From Bradyrhizobium sp. SRL28 (GTDB lineage: Bacteria > Pseudomonadota > Alphaproteobacteria > Rhizobiales > Xanthobacteraceae): a DNA stretch of 64,000 nt. The DNA is taken from the NCBI RefSeq assembly GCF_018596315.1, contig NZ_JAHEAG010000003.1, positions 248,001-312,000 of the forward strand, read 5' to 3'. Both the position numbers and the translations under genes were made by a program. This document shows, in pieces, positions 45,795 to 54,366 of the stretch (position 1 is its first letter; every line of letters starts with the position of its first letter). A model generated the notes under the pieces. That model saw only the letters and a program-made list of their open reading frames with translations, had not been told where the DNA came from and ran no database searches.

Positions 45795-46518
45795 CGTCGT
45801 CTCCGAGATAGGCGCGAATGACGTCCGGGTCCGCCAGCACCGCCGCCGCGGCTCCGTCGGCGATCTTGACGCCGGAATTCATGACGACGCAGCGGCTGCA
45901 CAGCGTTCGGATCGCATCCATCACATGTTCGACCATAATGATGGTGCGCCCCTCCCGGCTGATGTCGCGAATGAGATCGATGCCAATCAGAAGTTCGGAG
46001 GGGTTAAGGCCGGCGAGCCACTCGTCGAGCAGCAGGAGTCTTGGATCGGCAGCGAGAGCGCGCGCCAGTTCTACCCGCTTCTGGTCGATGTAGGTCATGG
46101 CCGCGACCGGAGAGCCTTCGCGACCAGTCAGGCCGACGCGGGCCAGGAGGCCACCCGCGAAATCGCGGGCGGGCGAGCCCCACAGGCGGTTGCGCGCAAA
46201 CACCGCGCCTGCCATCACATTCTCGATCGCCGTCATGGAAGGCAGGACGCGCACGAGCTGGAAGGTTCGGGCGATACCGATCCTCGCGACCTTCTCCGGC
46301 GCTAGCCCTGAAATACGAATGCCGGCAAGCCTGATTTCGCCGGATGTCGGCCGGAGCGCACCCGAGATCAAATTGAGCATCGTGGTCTTGCCCGAACCAT
46401 TGGGTCCGATGAGCCCGATGAGTTCGCCTTCACCGACATCGAAGCTGACATCGTTGACGGCGACCAGCCCACCGAATGCCTTGCGCGCGTGCGCTATGCT
46501 GAGGACCGTGGCACTCAT
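45787..46518 (-). CDS. livG: Branched-chain-type ABC transporter ATP-binding protein LivG
   Basis: A 243-residue ATPase. Walker A 'LIGPNGSGKTTMLNLISG', Q-loop region 'RIGIARTFQLVRVLPSMTAI', Walker B 'RLLLLDEWLAGLNPSELLIG', where the usual DEP is DEW, and the H-loop 'IIMVEHVMDAIRTLCSRCVV'. The signature before Walker B reads 'MTYIDQKRVELARALAAD': the usual LSGGQ is degenerate, and LivG proteins often show 'LPYGxQR' here. ATG 46518 overlaps the livM stop (ATGA). Confidence 0.9.
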   Translation of the reverse strand: MSATVLSIAHARKAFGGLVAVNDVSFDVGEGELIGLIGPNGSGKTTMLNLISGALRPTSGEIRLAGIRISGLAPEKVARIGIARTFQLVRVLPSMTAIENVMAGAVFARNRLWGSPARDFAGGLLARVGLTGREGSPVAAMTYIDQKRVELARALAADPRLLLLDEWLAGLNPSELLIGIDLIRDISREGRTIIMVEHVMDAIRTLCSRCVVMNSGVKIADGAAAAVLADPDVIRAYLGDDDA

Positions 46519-47501
46519 GCCGCTTTCTCCTCGATTGCCTCGGGCGCCTCGATGCCGGTCCTGGCCGCGGCCCGGCGCCGGATCCGATCGCGCATGCCCT
46601 CGATGAAACCCGTTATCCCCTCGGGCAACAGATAGACGATCGCCAGGAACGCAATGCCGATAACGACCGAACTGTGGTTCGGGAAACGGGCGGTGATGAA
46701 CTCCATCACGATGGTGAAAGGAACGACGCCGACCAACGGTCCCCACAGCCGGCGAGTGCCGCCGAGCAGTGCCATGATCACCACGAGGAAGGAGATCATC
46801 GGATTGAAAGCGGCTTGCGGTTCGATATAGGCGTAGCGCGGCGCGACGATCGCGCCGGCGACACCTATGAAAGCGCCTGATGTCATGAACAAGACGATCT
46901 TGGCGCGGGCTGTTGCGATGCCGACATGACGCGCCACTGTTTCGTCATCGCCGATGATCCGCAGCGCGAAGCCCAGGCGAGACCGGTTGATCAGCCAGCC
47001 CACGCCAAAAACCAGCGTCGTCAGCGCGAGCAGCATCCAGTAGAGGTCGCGCTCGGTAAAATCAGTGAAGACGTAGAGTCCCATCTTGTGGGCGAAGCGC
47101 GATTGCGACCATGCGACGACCTGCCGGATAAGCTCGGCAAGTCCGAGCGTGAAAATCACGAAATAGACGCCGGACAATCTGAGGGTCGCCGCGCCCACCA
47201 GCCCCGCCAGTGCAGCGGAGACGAACGCGGCGATGGCGATGAGTGCAGGGAACGGAAGGGAATCCAGACCCAGCGCAACAGAATAGGTTCCCACACCAAA
47301 AAAAGCGGCGCTCGCGAGGGATACGAGACGAGTCGGGCCCGAGAACAGTGCCCATGCCGTACACATCGCGGCATAGAGCATCAGGTTTACACCAAACGAG
47401 AGCACAAAGCCGTCGCTCAAGAGCGGCAGGAGCGAAAGCAGTGCAACCGCGGCAATCCCGCTGCCCGCAACCGCCAGCTCATCGCGACGCAGGCTCATCA
47501 T
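46515..47501 (-). CDS. livM: Branched-chain-type ABC transporter permease LivM
   Basis: A 328-residue membrane protein with about nine to ten helices. Family blocks are 'LVSLASAAFFGVGTYSVALG', 'LSGVYFVIFTLGLAELIRQV', the ATPase-contact loop 'LRIIGDDETVARHVGIATAR', and 'LVVIMALLGGTRRLWGPLVG'. It pairs with LivH to form the channel. It overlaps livH by 4 bp upstream and livG by 4 bp downstream, so all membrane and ATPase genes are translationally coupled. Confidence 0.92.
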   Translation of the reverse strand: MMSLRRDELAVAGSGIAAVALLSLLPLLSDGFVLSFGVNLMLYAAMCTAWALFSGPTRLVSLASAAFFGVGTYSVALGLDSLPFPALIAIAAFVSAALAGLVGAATLRLSGVYFVIFTLGLAELIRQVVAWSQSRFAHKMGLYVFTDFTERDLYWMLLALTTLVFGVGWLINRSRLGFALRIIGDDETVARHVGIATARAKIVLFMTSGAFIGVAGAIVAPRYAYIEPQAAFNPMISFLVVIMALLGGTRRLWGPLVGVVPFTIVMEFITARFPNHSSVVIGIAFLAIVYLLPEGITGFIEGMRDRIRRRAAARTGIEAPEAIEEKAA

Positions 47502-48364
47502 GCGGAGGCCCTCCCCAGTATGCCCTGGGGCCGGAACAACAGCACCAGAACGAAGAGCGCATAGTTGGCAGCGAGCGTCAGGCCCGGATCAATCAGGCTC
47601 GCTACGGCAGTCTCGGTGATGCCCAGGATCAGCGCCGCAAGCGTCGCCCCGCGCACGTCCCCCACACCACCCATGATGACGATAATGAGCGCCTTCATGG
47701 TGAAGATGACGCCCATCGAGGCGTTGAACGTGTAGAAAGTGGAGAGCAGTATTCCTCCGCAAGCCGTCAGCGCGCCGCCGAGCGCGAAGGCGAAGGCTGC
47801 AGTCCTGGCGACATCGATGGCAACGAGTCGCGCCGATGCGGGGTCGACGGCGACCGCACGCACCGCCGTGCCCTGCCTGGTGTGGTACAGAAAGAGATAG
47901 AGCAGAGACGCGACGATCACGGCCGCAACGAAAGCCACGACGCGGTTCAAGCCGTATGGCTCACCCAGGATCAGGAAAGGCTCAGCCAGGAACTTGTAGC
48001 TGAAATACCCTCCGCCGAAGCCAAGCAGCATCAGGCCCTGGAACAGAAACAGAAGCCCGAAGGTCGCCAGAATCGAATCGACCTCGAGCATGCCGCGGTT
48101 CTTCGCGCGACGGACGAGCGGCCGCAGGAGCCACGCATAGATCAGCCAGTTCAGTGCAAGGGCCATCGGCGCGATCAGCACCATGCCGAGAAGAGGATTC
48201 ACCCCCAAGGCGGTGAACAACCAGAACGCAACGAAGCCCGCGGCAACGAGCGTCTCGCCGTTGGCGAGGTTCATGATGCGCGCGGCGCCGTATTGCAGCG
48301 TGAGCCCCAGCGCGATCAGCGCATAGGTTCCGCCGAGCAGCGTGCCCGTGACAATGATCTGCAT
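47498..48364 (-). CDS. livH: Branched-chain-type ABC transporter permease LivH
   Basis: A 288-residue membrane protein with about eight helices. Typical LivH segments: 'GTLLGGTYALIALGLTLQYG', 'AARIMNLANGETLVAAGFVA', 'AVRAVAVDPASARLVAID' (ATPase-contact loop), and 'KALIIVIMGGVGDVRGATLA'. It begins 67 bp after the binding-protein gene, with a strong hairpin in that gap, and overlaps livM. Confidence 0.92.
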   Translation of the reverse strand: MQIIVTGTLLGGTYALIALGLTLQYGAARIMNLANGETLVAAGFVAFWLFTALGVNPLLGMVLIAPMALALNWLIYAWLLRPLVRRAKNRGMLEVDSILATFGLLFLFQGLMLLGFGGGYFSYKFLAEPFLILGEPYGLNRVVAFVAAVIVASLLYLFLYHTRQGTAVRAVAVDPASARLVAIDVARTAAFAFALGGALTACGGILLSTFYTFNASMGVIFTMKALIIVIMGGVGDVRGATLAALILGITETAVASLIDPGLTLAANYALFVLVLLFRPQGILGRASA

Positions 48365-48388
48365 GTGAAAGGTCCCGAAAAGTCAGCG

Positions 48389-48422
48389 GAGGACAGGCGC
48401 GGACAATTCCGCGCCTGTCCTC
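48389..48422. terminator. Intercistronic hairpin between the binding-protein gene and livH
   Basis: A perfect 15-bp stem (GAGGACAGGCGCGGA and its complement) with a 4-nt loop between the livJ-type stop and livH start. No T-run, so partial termination or 3'-end protection of the binding-protein mRNA is more likely than full termination. Confidence 0.6.
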
Positions 48423-48431
48423 GTCTACAGA

Positions 48432-49631
48432 TCAATTCCAAGCCGGCTTCTTGACCGGCGCCTTGGCGCCGTCGACACCCAGGCCGTTGACGCCCTGGAG
48501 TACGCCGTTATTCCACTGCCCAACGGTCCAGACCCTGCCGATGAGGTTGTTTTGAAGCGAGACCTTGCCGATGACCGTCTCGAACGTCCCGGTCGCGATC
48601 GCCTTCACGACTGCGGCGCGATCCGTGCTGCCGGCCTTCACGATTGCCTGCTCGAGGATCTGGAGGGAGGAATAGACCACCGGGCTGGCCCAATAATCCG
48701 CGTCCTGCCCGGTAACCTGCTTGTGTCGCTCGCGATACGCCTTGTAGACCTCGTCGCCGGGGTTGATGCCGCCCATCGCCAGCACGCCTTCAACCTGCTT
48801 GCCGAAGCGCTGGGAGTAACCGCTCAAAGCTCCCCCGACGCCGACATAGAAGGCATCGACATTGAGACCCTGGATTCGGGCCTGCTCGGTGAGGGCAAAA
48901 CTGTCGGGCGGATACGAGTAGGCGACGAAGGCATCCGGCTTGGCAGCCTTTGCGCCGCTGATCACCGGCGCCAGGTCCTGTGTCCCGAGCGGATATGACG
49001 TCTCGTATACGACGTCGAATCCCGCCTCCTTGAACGCGGGCTTGGCGGATTGAATCATCTCCAGGCCAAACGCCTCGGCTACGTGGGCAAGCGCGACCTT
49101 GTTGCCGATCTGGCCCTTGTCGCGCAACGTCTTCAGTGTCGCGACGATGCCGGTGGACAGATCCGATGCCTTGCCGAGCAACCAGAACGAGTTCGGCCAG
49201 CGCTTGACGAATGCCTCGAGCTCGTTGGCGTTGCCGGTGGCGACGAGCTGCGGGTATCCGTAGCGCGAGATCAGCGGCGCCGTCGCCAGGTTGATGCCGG
49301 TCGTATAGGGCGCGACGATGAAGTCGACCTTGTCAACGGTCGCCAGCCGCTGGATGTTCTTGACCGCCTCTTCGGGACTGCTCTTGTCGTCGTACTCGAC
49401 GAGATCGACCTTCAGCAGTTTGTCGCCGACCTTGATGCCGCCCTTCTGATTCACATCGTGAACCCAGAGCTTCACGTTTGGCCAGTAGACGGCGGTGGCG
49501 CCGGCCGTCAGCGGCCCGGTCTTGGGCGCGCTCACACCGATTTTCAGCGTTTCGTTGGCGGACGCAGAGCCCGCCCCGAAGGCAAGCAGCGCGGCCGAAA
49601 CCATCAGCGAATTGAACGTCCGTCTGAGCAT
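48432..49631 (-). CDS. ABC transporter substrate-binding protein (LivJ/LivK type)
   Basis: A 399-residue periplasmic protein. The signal peptide (RRTFNSLMVSAALLAFGAG) ends at 'ASANETLKIG'. Family blocks are 'IGVSAPKTGPLTAGATAVYW', 'NQKGGIKVGDKLLKVDLVEY', 'DFIVAPYTTGINLATAPLIS' and 'KPDAFVAYSYPPDSFALTEQ'. Given the neighbouring aromatic genes the ligand is probably an aromatic or related carboxylic acid rather than an amino acid (inference). It is the first gene of the liv operon; a TTTTCGAAAA palindrome lies about 105 bp upstream. Confidence 0.9.
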   Translation of the reverse strand: MLRRTFNSLMVSAALLAFGAGSASANETLKIGVSAPKTGPLTAGATAVYWPNVKLWVHDVNQKGGIKVGDKLLKVDLVEYDDKSSPEEAVKNIQRLATVDKVDFIVAPYTTGINLATAPLISRYGYPQLVATGNANELEAFVKRWPNSFWLLGKASDLSTGIVATLKTLRDKGQIGNKVALAHVAEAFGLEMIQSAKPAFKEAGFDVVYETSYPLGTQDLAPVISGAKAAKPDAFVAYSYPPDSFALTEQARIQGLNVDAFYVGVGGALSGYSQRFGKQVEGVLAMGGINPGDEVYKAYRERHKQVTGQDADYWASPVVYSSLQILEQAIVKAGSTDRAAVVKAIATGTFETVIGKVSLQNNLIGRVWTVGQWNNGVLQGVNGLGVDGAKAPVKKPAWN

Positions 49632-49734
49632 TAGATCCTCCCCTTGCTTTCGCCGGCAGGACTGAAGACGGACATCGCCCTCTCCCCCGGCAACCTCCCA
49701 TTTCGGAATTTTCTTCTTTTCGATATTATCTTTT

Positions 49735-49746
49735 ATTTTCGAAAAT
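49735..49746. promoter_or_regulatory. TTTTCGAAAA operator upstream of the liv operon
   Basis: ATTTTCGAAAAT is a perfect 12-bp palindrome; a partial copy, TTTTCGATA, lies about 20 bp nearer the gene. The 302-bp gap between the divergent liv operon and the gene at 49934 also holds the different site at 49830. The same core recurs at 56329, 57766 and 58690. See findings. Confidence 0.65.
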
Positions 49747-49829
49747 TATAAAGGTCAAGGCGCTTGAGCGGCAAACCGCCCCCAGGACCGACATTCTTTG
49801 TGCGGCTTGACATACCTTACTGACTTCAA

Positions 49830-49843
49830 ATACCGATCAGTAT
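49830..49843. promoter_or_regulatory. ATAC-N6-GTAT operator upstream of the NMT1-like gene
   Basis: ATACCGATCAGTAT, a near-perfect palindrome flanked as AAAT...ATCT, 91 bp before the start at 49934. The same half-sites and flanks recur at 53077-53090. Likely target of the TetR regulator encoded at 51329 (inference). Confidence 0.6.
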
Positions 49844-49933
49844 CTAAAATAATCAGCGCATCTGGCAAGGACAGACGTGTCCGACCCGTGAACCGGATTG
49901 CCGTCCGGCAGGTGCACAACAGGGGGATGGAAC

Positions 49934-50866
49934 ATGCATGCAGCCACGACGCGAGGGGTTGTGGACTTGACGCTTGTCGGCGGGGCACTGGGTTTCAACT
50001 GGCTGCCGGTTTTTGTCGCTGACCGGTTGAGAATCCTCGCCCGTCACGGCGTGAGCGTGACATTGAAGCGGATGGGCACGGTGGCTAAGGCCACTGCAGC
50101 AATCAAGGCCGGCGAAGCCGATCTGGCCATCACGCCGCCTGAAGGCGCGATCGCCGATGCTGTTTCGGGAGGTCGGTTGCGAATCGTTGCCGGCAACGCA
50201 AACCGGCTGCCCATGACGCTCGTGGCGCATCCGCGCATCAAGCAGATCAGCGATCTGAAAGGCTGCGTGCTCGGAACGTCCTCACTGACCGAAGGCACCG
50301 CGATCTACACCATGGAGATGCTGTCGCAGCATGGCCTCAAATATCCAGGCGACTACGAGTTTGCGGTGGTCGGGGTGCACCCCGAGCGGTGGCAGGCGCT
50401 GCAGGACGGCAGGATCGACGCGGCCGTCCAGCCCGCGCCGCTGAACTTCGTGGCGATCGACGCTGGATATTCGAACCTCGGCGAAGTCACCGACGCGATT
50501 CCCGAGATTGCGTTCACCACCGTGATCGGCGCCGGCAACTGGCTCGAGCAGAACCAGGCCAGCGTCCGCAGGCTGTTGACGGCTCTGATCGAAGCGACGA
50601 GCACCATAAATGACCCTGCGAGGGATGAAGACGTCGTTCCGATCCTGGCGGAGATCTCGAAGTCCAGCGAACCTCATGCCCGACGCGCACTTGCCTACAT
50701 GCGCGACATGGCCCTGTTTCCTCCGCGCCTGGAGATACCGGACTCCGCCTTCAATACGACGGTCGATCTCATGATCAAGGCGGGCCTGCTTGAAAGTTCT
50801 GCGCGGGAGAAAGCCGGCTTCACGTTCGACAGGCGGTACCTCGACGATCTCGTGGACACGCAGTAA
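49934..50866 (+). CDS. NMT1/THI5-like substrate-binding protein
   Basis: A 310-residue protein of the periplasmic-binding fold: 'LGFNWLPVFVADRLRILARH' opens the first lobe, 'AAIKAGEADLAITPPEGAIA' and 'QISDLKGCVLGTSSLTEGTA' follow, and 'RWQALQDGRIDAAVQPAPLN' is the second-lobe contact. There is no clear signal peptide, so it may be cytoplasmic, a ligand-binding or pathway enzyme rather than a transporter part. ATG 49934 has AGGGGG upstream. It is the first gene of a unit with DoxX and TetR. Confidence 0.78.
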   Translation: MHAATTRGVVDLTLVGGALGFNWLPVFVADRLRILARHGVSVTLKRMGTVAKATAAIKAGEADLAITPPEGAIADAVSGGRLRIVAGNANRLPMTLVAHPRIKQISDLKGCVLGTSSLTEGTAIYTMEMLSQHGLKYPGDYEFAVVGVHPERWQALQDGRIDAAVQPAPLNFVAIDAGYSNLGEVTDAIPEIAFTTVIGAGNWLEQNQASVRRLLTALIEATSTINDPARDEDVVPILAEISKSSEPHARRALAYMRDMALFPPRLEIPDSAFNTTVDLMIKAGLLESSAREKAGFTFDRRYLDDLVDTQ

Positions 50867-50878
50867 GGCACCCGAAAC

Positions 50879-51235
50879 ATGGACATGCATTTTGACGCGT
50901 TGACGGCGCTTCGAATCCTCTGCGGCATCTGGTTCCTGCCGCATATTGTCGGAAAGCTGCGGAACATGGAGCGCGCTGCGCCGACCTTCGAGAAGGTGGG
51001 ACTTCGACCGGGGCGCATGTTCGTCTACCTGACGGTCACGCTGGAAGTGGTCGCCGGCATCGGGCTGGTGGCCGGCATTTTCGAAAAGATCGCCGCCGCA
51101 CTGGCGGCGCTGGTGCTGGCGGGAGCGAGCTACGCCATCATAAGAATCAACGGGTTTAACTGGCGGTGGCAGAAGCAGGGACCGGAATATATGATTTTCT
51201 GGGCTTGTGCGTGCATATTCTCCGTCATGGGATAG
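50879..51235 (+). CDS. DoxX-like small membrane protein
   Basis: A 118-residue protein with four predicted helices: 'ALRILCGIWFLPHIVGKL', 'MFVYLTVTLEVVAGIGLVAG', 'IAAALAALVLAGASYAII' and 'MIFWACACIFSVMG'. Length, topology and position of charged residues match the DoxX/DUF6051-type quinone-linked membrane family, of poorly known function. It is 12 bp after the NMT1-like gene and so co-transcribed. Confidence 0.72.
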   Translation: MDMHFDALTALRILCGIWFLPHIVGKLRNMERAAPTFEKVGLRPGRMFVYLTVTLEVVAGIGLVAGIFEKIAAALAALVLAGASYAIIRINGFNWRWQKQGPEYMIFWACACIFSVMG

Positions 51236-51328
51236 CACTTCAGAAGATCCGCCTGGCCGGGCCCGTCCTTACGGTGGGCTCCTTGTGGGCATCTATTGGA
51301 TGTTCGCAAAGGAAAGAAGAGTTCAGAG

Positions 51329-51970
51329 ATGGTCGTAGCGCAGAGAAAAAAGCCTGCTCCCAAACGCCTCACGCGGGAAGAAAGCCGTGCCGTGACAAGG
51401 GAGAAGCTACTGGCATCGGCCTACGAAGTCATGGCACGCGAGGGCTATGAAGGGGCCTCCATCGACCGGATCGCCGAGGAAGCGGGATTTAGCAAGGGCG
51501 CGTTCTATTCCAACTTCGACAGCAAGGAGGAAATCTTCCTTGAACTGCTTGAAACGCACTCGGTGCAGGACGTCGGCGAGATCACAGGGCTGCTCAGAAA
51601 CGTCAACGACCCGCGGAAGATGATCGAGGTCATCAGTGACTGGGCGGAATCCCGCGCGAAGGATCCGAGCTGGGGTATGCTGGCGCTGGATCTCTTCCGT
51701 CGCGCGAAGCAGGATTCGACGTTCGGGAAGCGTCACGCCCACTTGTTCGAGAAACAGTGGAAAGGTCTGGGCGAAATCCTGATCGGCATGTTTCCGAAGG
51801 GGCGCGCGCCGGCCGATGCGGAAACGCTTGGCGGAATCGTTTTCGAACTCACCTATGGCGCCGCCGCAAGTTTCACACGCGGACCATCCGTGAAGGGCCT
51901 TGTGAAAACCGCACTGACCGCAATGTACGACGCATATGGCAAGCGAACCGTGGCCACCGCCAAGCTATAG
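51329..51970 (+). CDS. TetR/AcrR-family transcriptional regulator
   Basis: A 213-residue regulator. After a basic tail the helix-turn-helix is 'ASIDRIAEEAGFSKGAFYSN' with 'FDSKEEIFLELLETHSVQDV'. The ligand domain includes 'LALDLFRRAKQDSTFGKRHA' and 'GGIVFELTYGAAASFTRGPS'. ATG 51329 has AAGAAGAG upstream and is preferred to an in-frame TTG at 51296. It closes the unit from 49934 and converges with the LigJ-like pseudogene. It is the best candidate to bind the ATAC-N6-GTAT sites on both sides. Confidence 0.87.
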   Translation: MVVAQRKKPAPKRLTREESRAVTREKLLASAYEVMAREGYEGASIDRIAEEAGFSKGAFYSNFDSKEEIFLELLETHSVQDVGEITGLLRNVNDPRKMIEVISDWAESRAKDPSWGMLALDLFRRAKQDSTFGKRHAHLFEKQWKGLGEILIGMFPKGRAPADAETLGGIVFELTYGAAASFTRGPSVKGLVKTALTAMYDAYGKRTVATAKL

Positions 51971-52983
51971 TCCGCGTTGCCTTAGCAGTGCATCCATTCT
52001 CGGATAGGCGCGGCGCGCGTTCCGCTCAAACACTTTTGCACGATCTTGCGGGGAAAGTTCCAGCTTCTCGATGTAACGTTTCGTGTGATCGAAAGGATGT
52101 CCGGTCTCCGGGTCAATGCCTTTGACAGCGCCAAGCATCTCGGACCCGAACAGGATGTTGTCGATGGGAATGACCTCGAACAACAGATCGATACCAGGCT
52201 GGTGATAGACGCAGGTATCGAAGAAGATGTTGTTTATCAGATGCTCGGCAAGCGAAGGCTTGCCAAGCATCATCGCCAGCCCGCGAAGCGTCCCCAATGG
52301 TAGGGCACGGCTCCGCCGCCGTGCGGGATGATAAAGCGCAGGTCAGGAAAATCCTTGAAGAGATCGCCCTGCAGCAATTGCATGAAGGCCGTCGTATCGG
52401 CGTTCAGATAGTGTGCGCCGGTGGTGTGAAAGCACGCGTTGCATGATCCCGAGACGTGGATCATGGCCGGAACGTCGAGCTCGACCATCGCCTCGTAGAA
52501 GGGATACCAGGACCTGTCGGTAAGGGGCGGCGCGGTCCAGTACCCGCCGGAAGGATCCGGGTTGAGATTGCAGCCGACCATGCCCAGTTCGCCAACGCAC
52601 CGCCGCAGTTCCTCGATGGAGCCGGAGATCGGGACGCCTTGCGACTGCGGGAGTTGGCAAACTCCGACAAAATTATCCGGGAACATGGCGACGATACGCG
52701 CGATGAGGTCGTTTGCGTGCCGCGACCATGTCCGGCTGATCGACTCGTCGCCGATATGGTGGCCCATGCCGGAAGCGCGCGGCGAGAAGATCGTCATGTC
52801 CGCACCGCGTTCGCGCAGCAGGCGAAGCTGATTGGCCCCGATCGTCTCACGTATCTCGTCGTCCGATATCTCGGGATAGGATGGCCTCGCCCCGCCGCCC
52901 CCTGCGAAGGCGATCTGTGCTTCACGAAATGCGTGGTGAGGCCGCGGCTCCGTGGTGTAGTGCCCGTGACAATCGATGATCAT
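51965..52983 (-). pseudogene. 4-Oxalomesaconate hydratase (LigJ-like amidohydrolase), frameshifted
   Basis: Two frames together make one LigJ-type protein of about 340 residues. The first part, from ATG 52983, has 'MIIDCHGHYTTEP' (metal HxH), 'GCNLNPDPSGGYWTAPPLTD', 'MIHVSGSCNACFHTTGAHYL' and 'FIIPHGGGAVPYHWGRF', then stops at 52270. The rest continues in another frame as 'LRGLAMMLGKPSLAEHLINN', 'FFDTCVYHQPGIDLLFEVIP', 'GSEMLGAVKGIDPETGHPFD'. One missing base near 52285 explains the break: GRF should continue RGLA. LigJ hydrates oxalomesaconate in the protocatechuate 4,5-cleavage pathway. Either the gene is dead or there is a sequencing error. Confidence 0.85.
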
Positions 52984-53076
52984 GATTCTGCGCCCTTAAT
53001 CTGAGCCCGGACTTTTCAACAGCCGTAGGCCCACCCCTGCTGCAATTCAGCAGTTGAAGTACCTCACAGTTTTTAA

Positions 53077-53090
53077 ATACTATTTGGTAT
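53077..53090. promoter_or_regulatory. ATAC-N6-GTAT operator upstream of the LigJ-like gene
   Basis: ATACTATTTGGTAT flanked AAAT...ATCT, 94 bp upstream of the LigJ-like start on the minus strand. It shares half-sites and flanks with the site at 49830-49843. The surrounding 331-bp gap (52984-53314) otherwise holds only a possible gene remnant at 53147. Confidence 0.6.
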
Positions 53091-53146
53091 CTTGAAGCGA
53101 CGATTGTCAACCTCCGCTGCTACGACGGCGAAAAGAAGGAGGACGG

Positions 53147-53239
53147 ATCGCGGACCGCGAGCTAGGTCTCGACATCAACAACATGCGCGAGCGGCTGCAG
53201 GAGAAAGGGCTGCGATATGCCGACGCGAACGATCTCTGA
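53147..53239 (+). other. Possible remnant of a gene start (non-ATG, 30 codons)
   Basis: A strong AAGGAGG (53136-53142) is followed by ATC and an open frame IADRELGLDINNMRERLQEK, ending at TGA 53239. If ATC was once ATG this would be the N-terminus of a lost gene. No family is recognised. Confidence 0.25.
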
Positions 53240-53314
53240 GCCACAATCGCTTGCCACGCCGTGCGTTTACGACGGCGCGCCGAACGGCGAAATTCAACTT
53301 CGTCTTCACTTTCG

Positions 53315-54364
53315 CTAAGTGAGACCTTCGGGCACCGCTACCTTCAATTTTGAGGCGAGCGCCAGCAGCCGGGACCGAGTGCCCTGCACGAGCGGAATGC
53401 CTGCGCGCGACCGTCTTTCCATCTCCTCGAAACCGCGTTCGCCCGGCAGATAAACGCGTTCCGATCCCGCCGCCGGCGGCAAGCCTTTGATGGCTGCGCC
53501 AAGGCGATCGACTTCGATCGGGAAGTCTTCGCCGAATGCTGACGGATCGAGCACAGCGACCAGACCATTGCCGCCAGGATCGCCGCCTCCGGCAAGTGCA
53601 ACGGCAATGAGGGGATTCCCCGTCAGGACGCTGGCGAGTACTTCGATCATCAGGGAGAGGCCCGAGCCTTTGGGCCCCGACATCGGCAGGACCGCCTTCA
53701 CCTTGCGAGGGTCCGTCGTCTCGCGACCATCCGCGTCGACACCCCAGCCGGCGGGAATCGTCTGACCGCCGTCCCTTGCGGCCATGATCTTCCCGAGCGC
53801 CACCGATGCCGTCGACATGTCGAGGACCAGCGGACGGTCCGGATTGGTGGTAGGCGCCGCAATCGCGATTGGATTCGTCGACACCCCTTCCGCGCTGGAT
53901 CCGTGATAGATCATAAGAGGCTTTGAGGCCGTCATGGCAATGCCGACGCGACCCGCTTGAGCGGCCTGTTGCACGTAGTATCCGATCGCACCGGCATGGC
54001 TGATGGAGCGAACCGCGCACCAACCGATGCCATGAACATCCGACAGTTGCATGGCCGTTCGCGCGGCGAGGTTCATCGCCACCGCGCCAGGCGCGCGATC
54101 TGCGTCGAGCACCGCCACCGCGCCTTTGCCCGAAACCTGGCGCGGCTCGGCCGACGGATTGATCAGGCCTAGTTGCACCATCTCAACGTAACGAGGAATT
54201 CGCAGCACGCCGTGCGAATCGGCGCCGCGCAGATTGGCCCACACCAGCATTGCCGCGGTCTGTTGGGCCTGATCGGCCGTAAATCCGCCGGCCCGAAGCA
54301 GGTCAGCGGCGAAGCCCTGGAGCGTCAGGGAGCCGATCGTGACCGTGTCCGAATCTGCCCCCAC
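53315..54364 (-). CDS. Ldh2-family NAD(P) malate/L-lactate-type dehydrogenase
   Basis: A 349-residue member of the Ldh_2 (YlbC/ComC/malate-sulfolactate) family with its own fold. Typical segments: 'LVWANLRGADSHGVLRIPRY', 'GAIGYYVQQAAQAGRVGIAM', 'GVSTNPIAIAAPT', 'VLPMSGPKGSGLSLMIEVLA'. It reversibly reduces 2-oxo acids or related compounds with NAD(P)H. The start is probably GTG 54364, with GGGAG seven bases upstream, 2 bp after the hydrolase stop; the frame could extend to 54406. In this cluster it may act on a ring-cleavage acid such as a 4-carboxy-4-hydroxy-2-oxoadipate relative (speculative). Confidence 0.83.
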   Translation of the reverse strand: MGADSDTVTIGSLTLQGFAADLLRAGGFTADQAQQTAAMLVWANLRGADSHGVLRIPRYVEMVQLGLINPSAEPRQVSGKGAVAVLDADRAPGAVAMNLAARTAMQLSDVHGIGWCAVRSISHAGAIGYYVQQAAQAGRVGIAMTASKPLMIYHGSSAEGVSTNPIAIAAPTTNPDRPLVLDMSTASVALGKIMAARDGGQTIPAGWGVDADGRETTDPRKVKAVLPMSGPKGSGLSLMIEVLASVLTGNPLIAVALAGGGDPGGNGLVAVLDPSAFGEDFPIEVDRLGAAIKGLPPAAGSERVYLPGERGFEEMERRSRAGIPLVQGTRSRLLALASKLKVAVPEGLT

Positions 54365-54366
54365 GC

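Noticed and set aside
53092..53322. A 76-codon plus-strand frame in the gap upstream of the LigJ-like gene.
   Set aside because: Its translation is Arg/Thr/Ala-rich without any pattern, and it overlaps the end of the Ldh2 gene; there is no ribosome site at its start.
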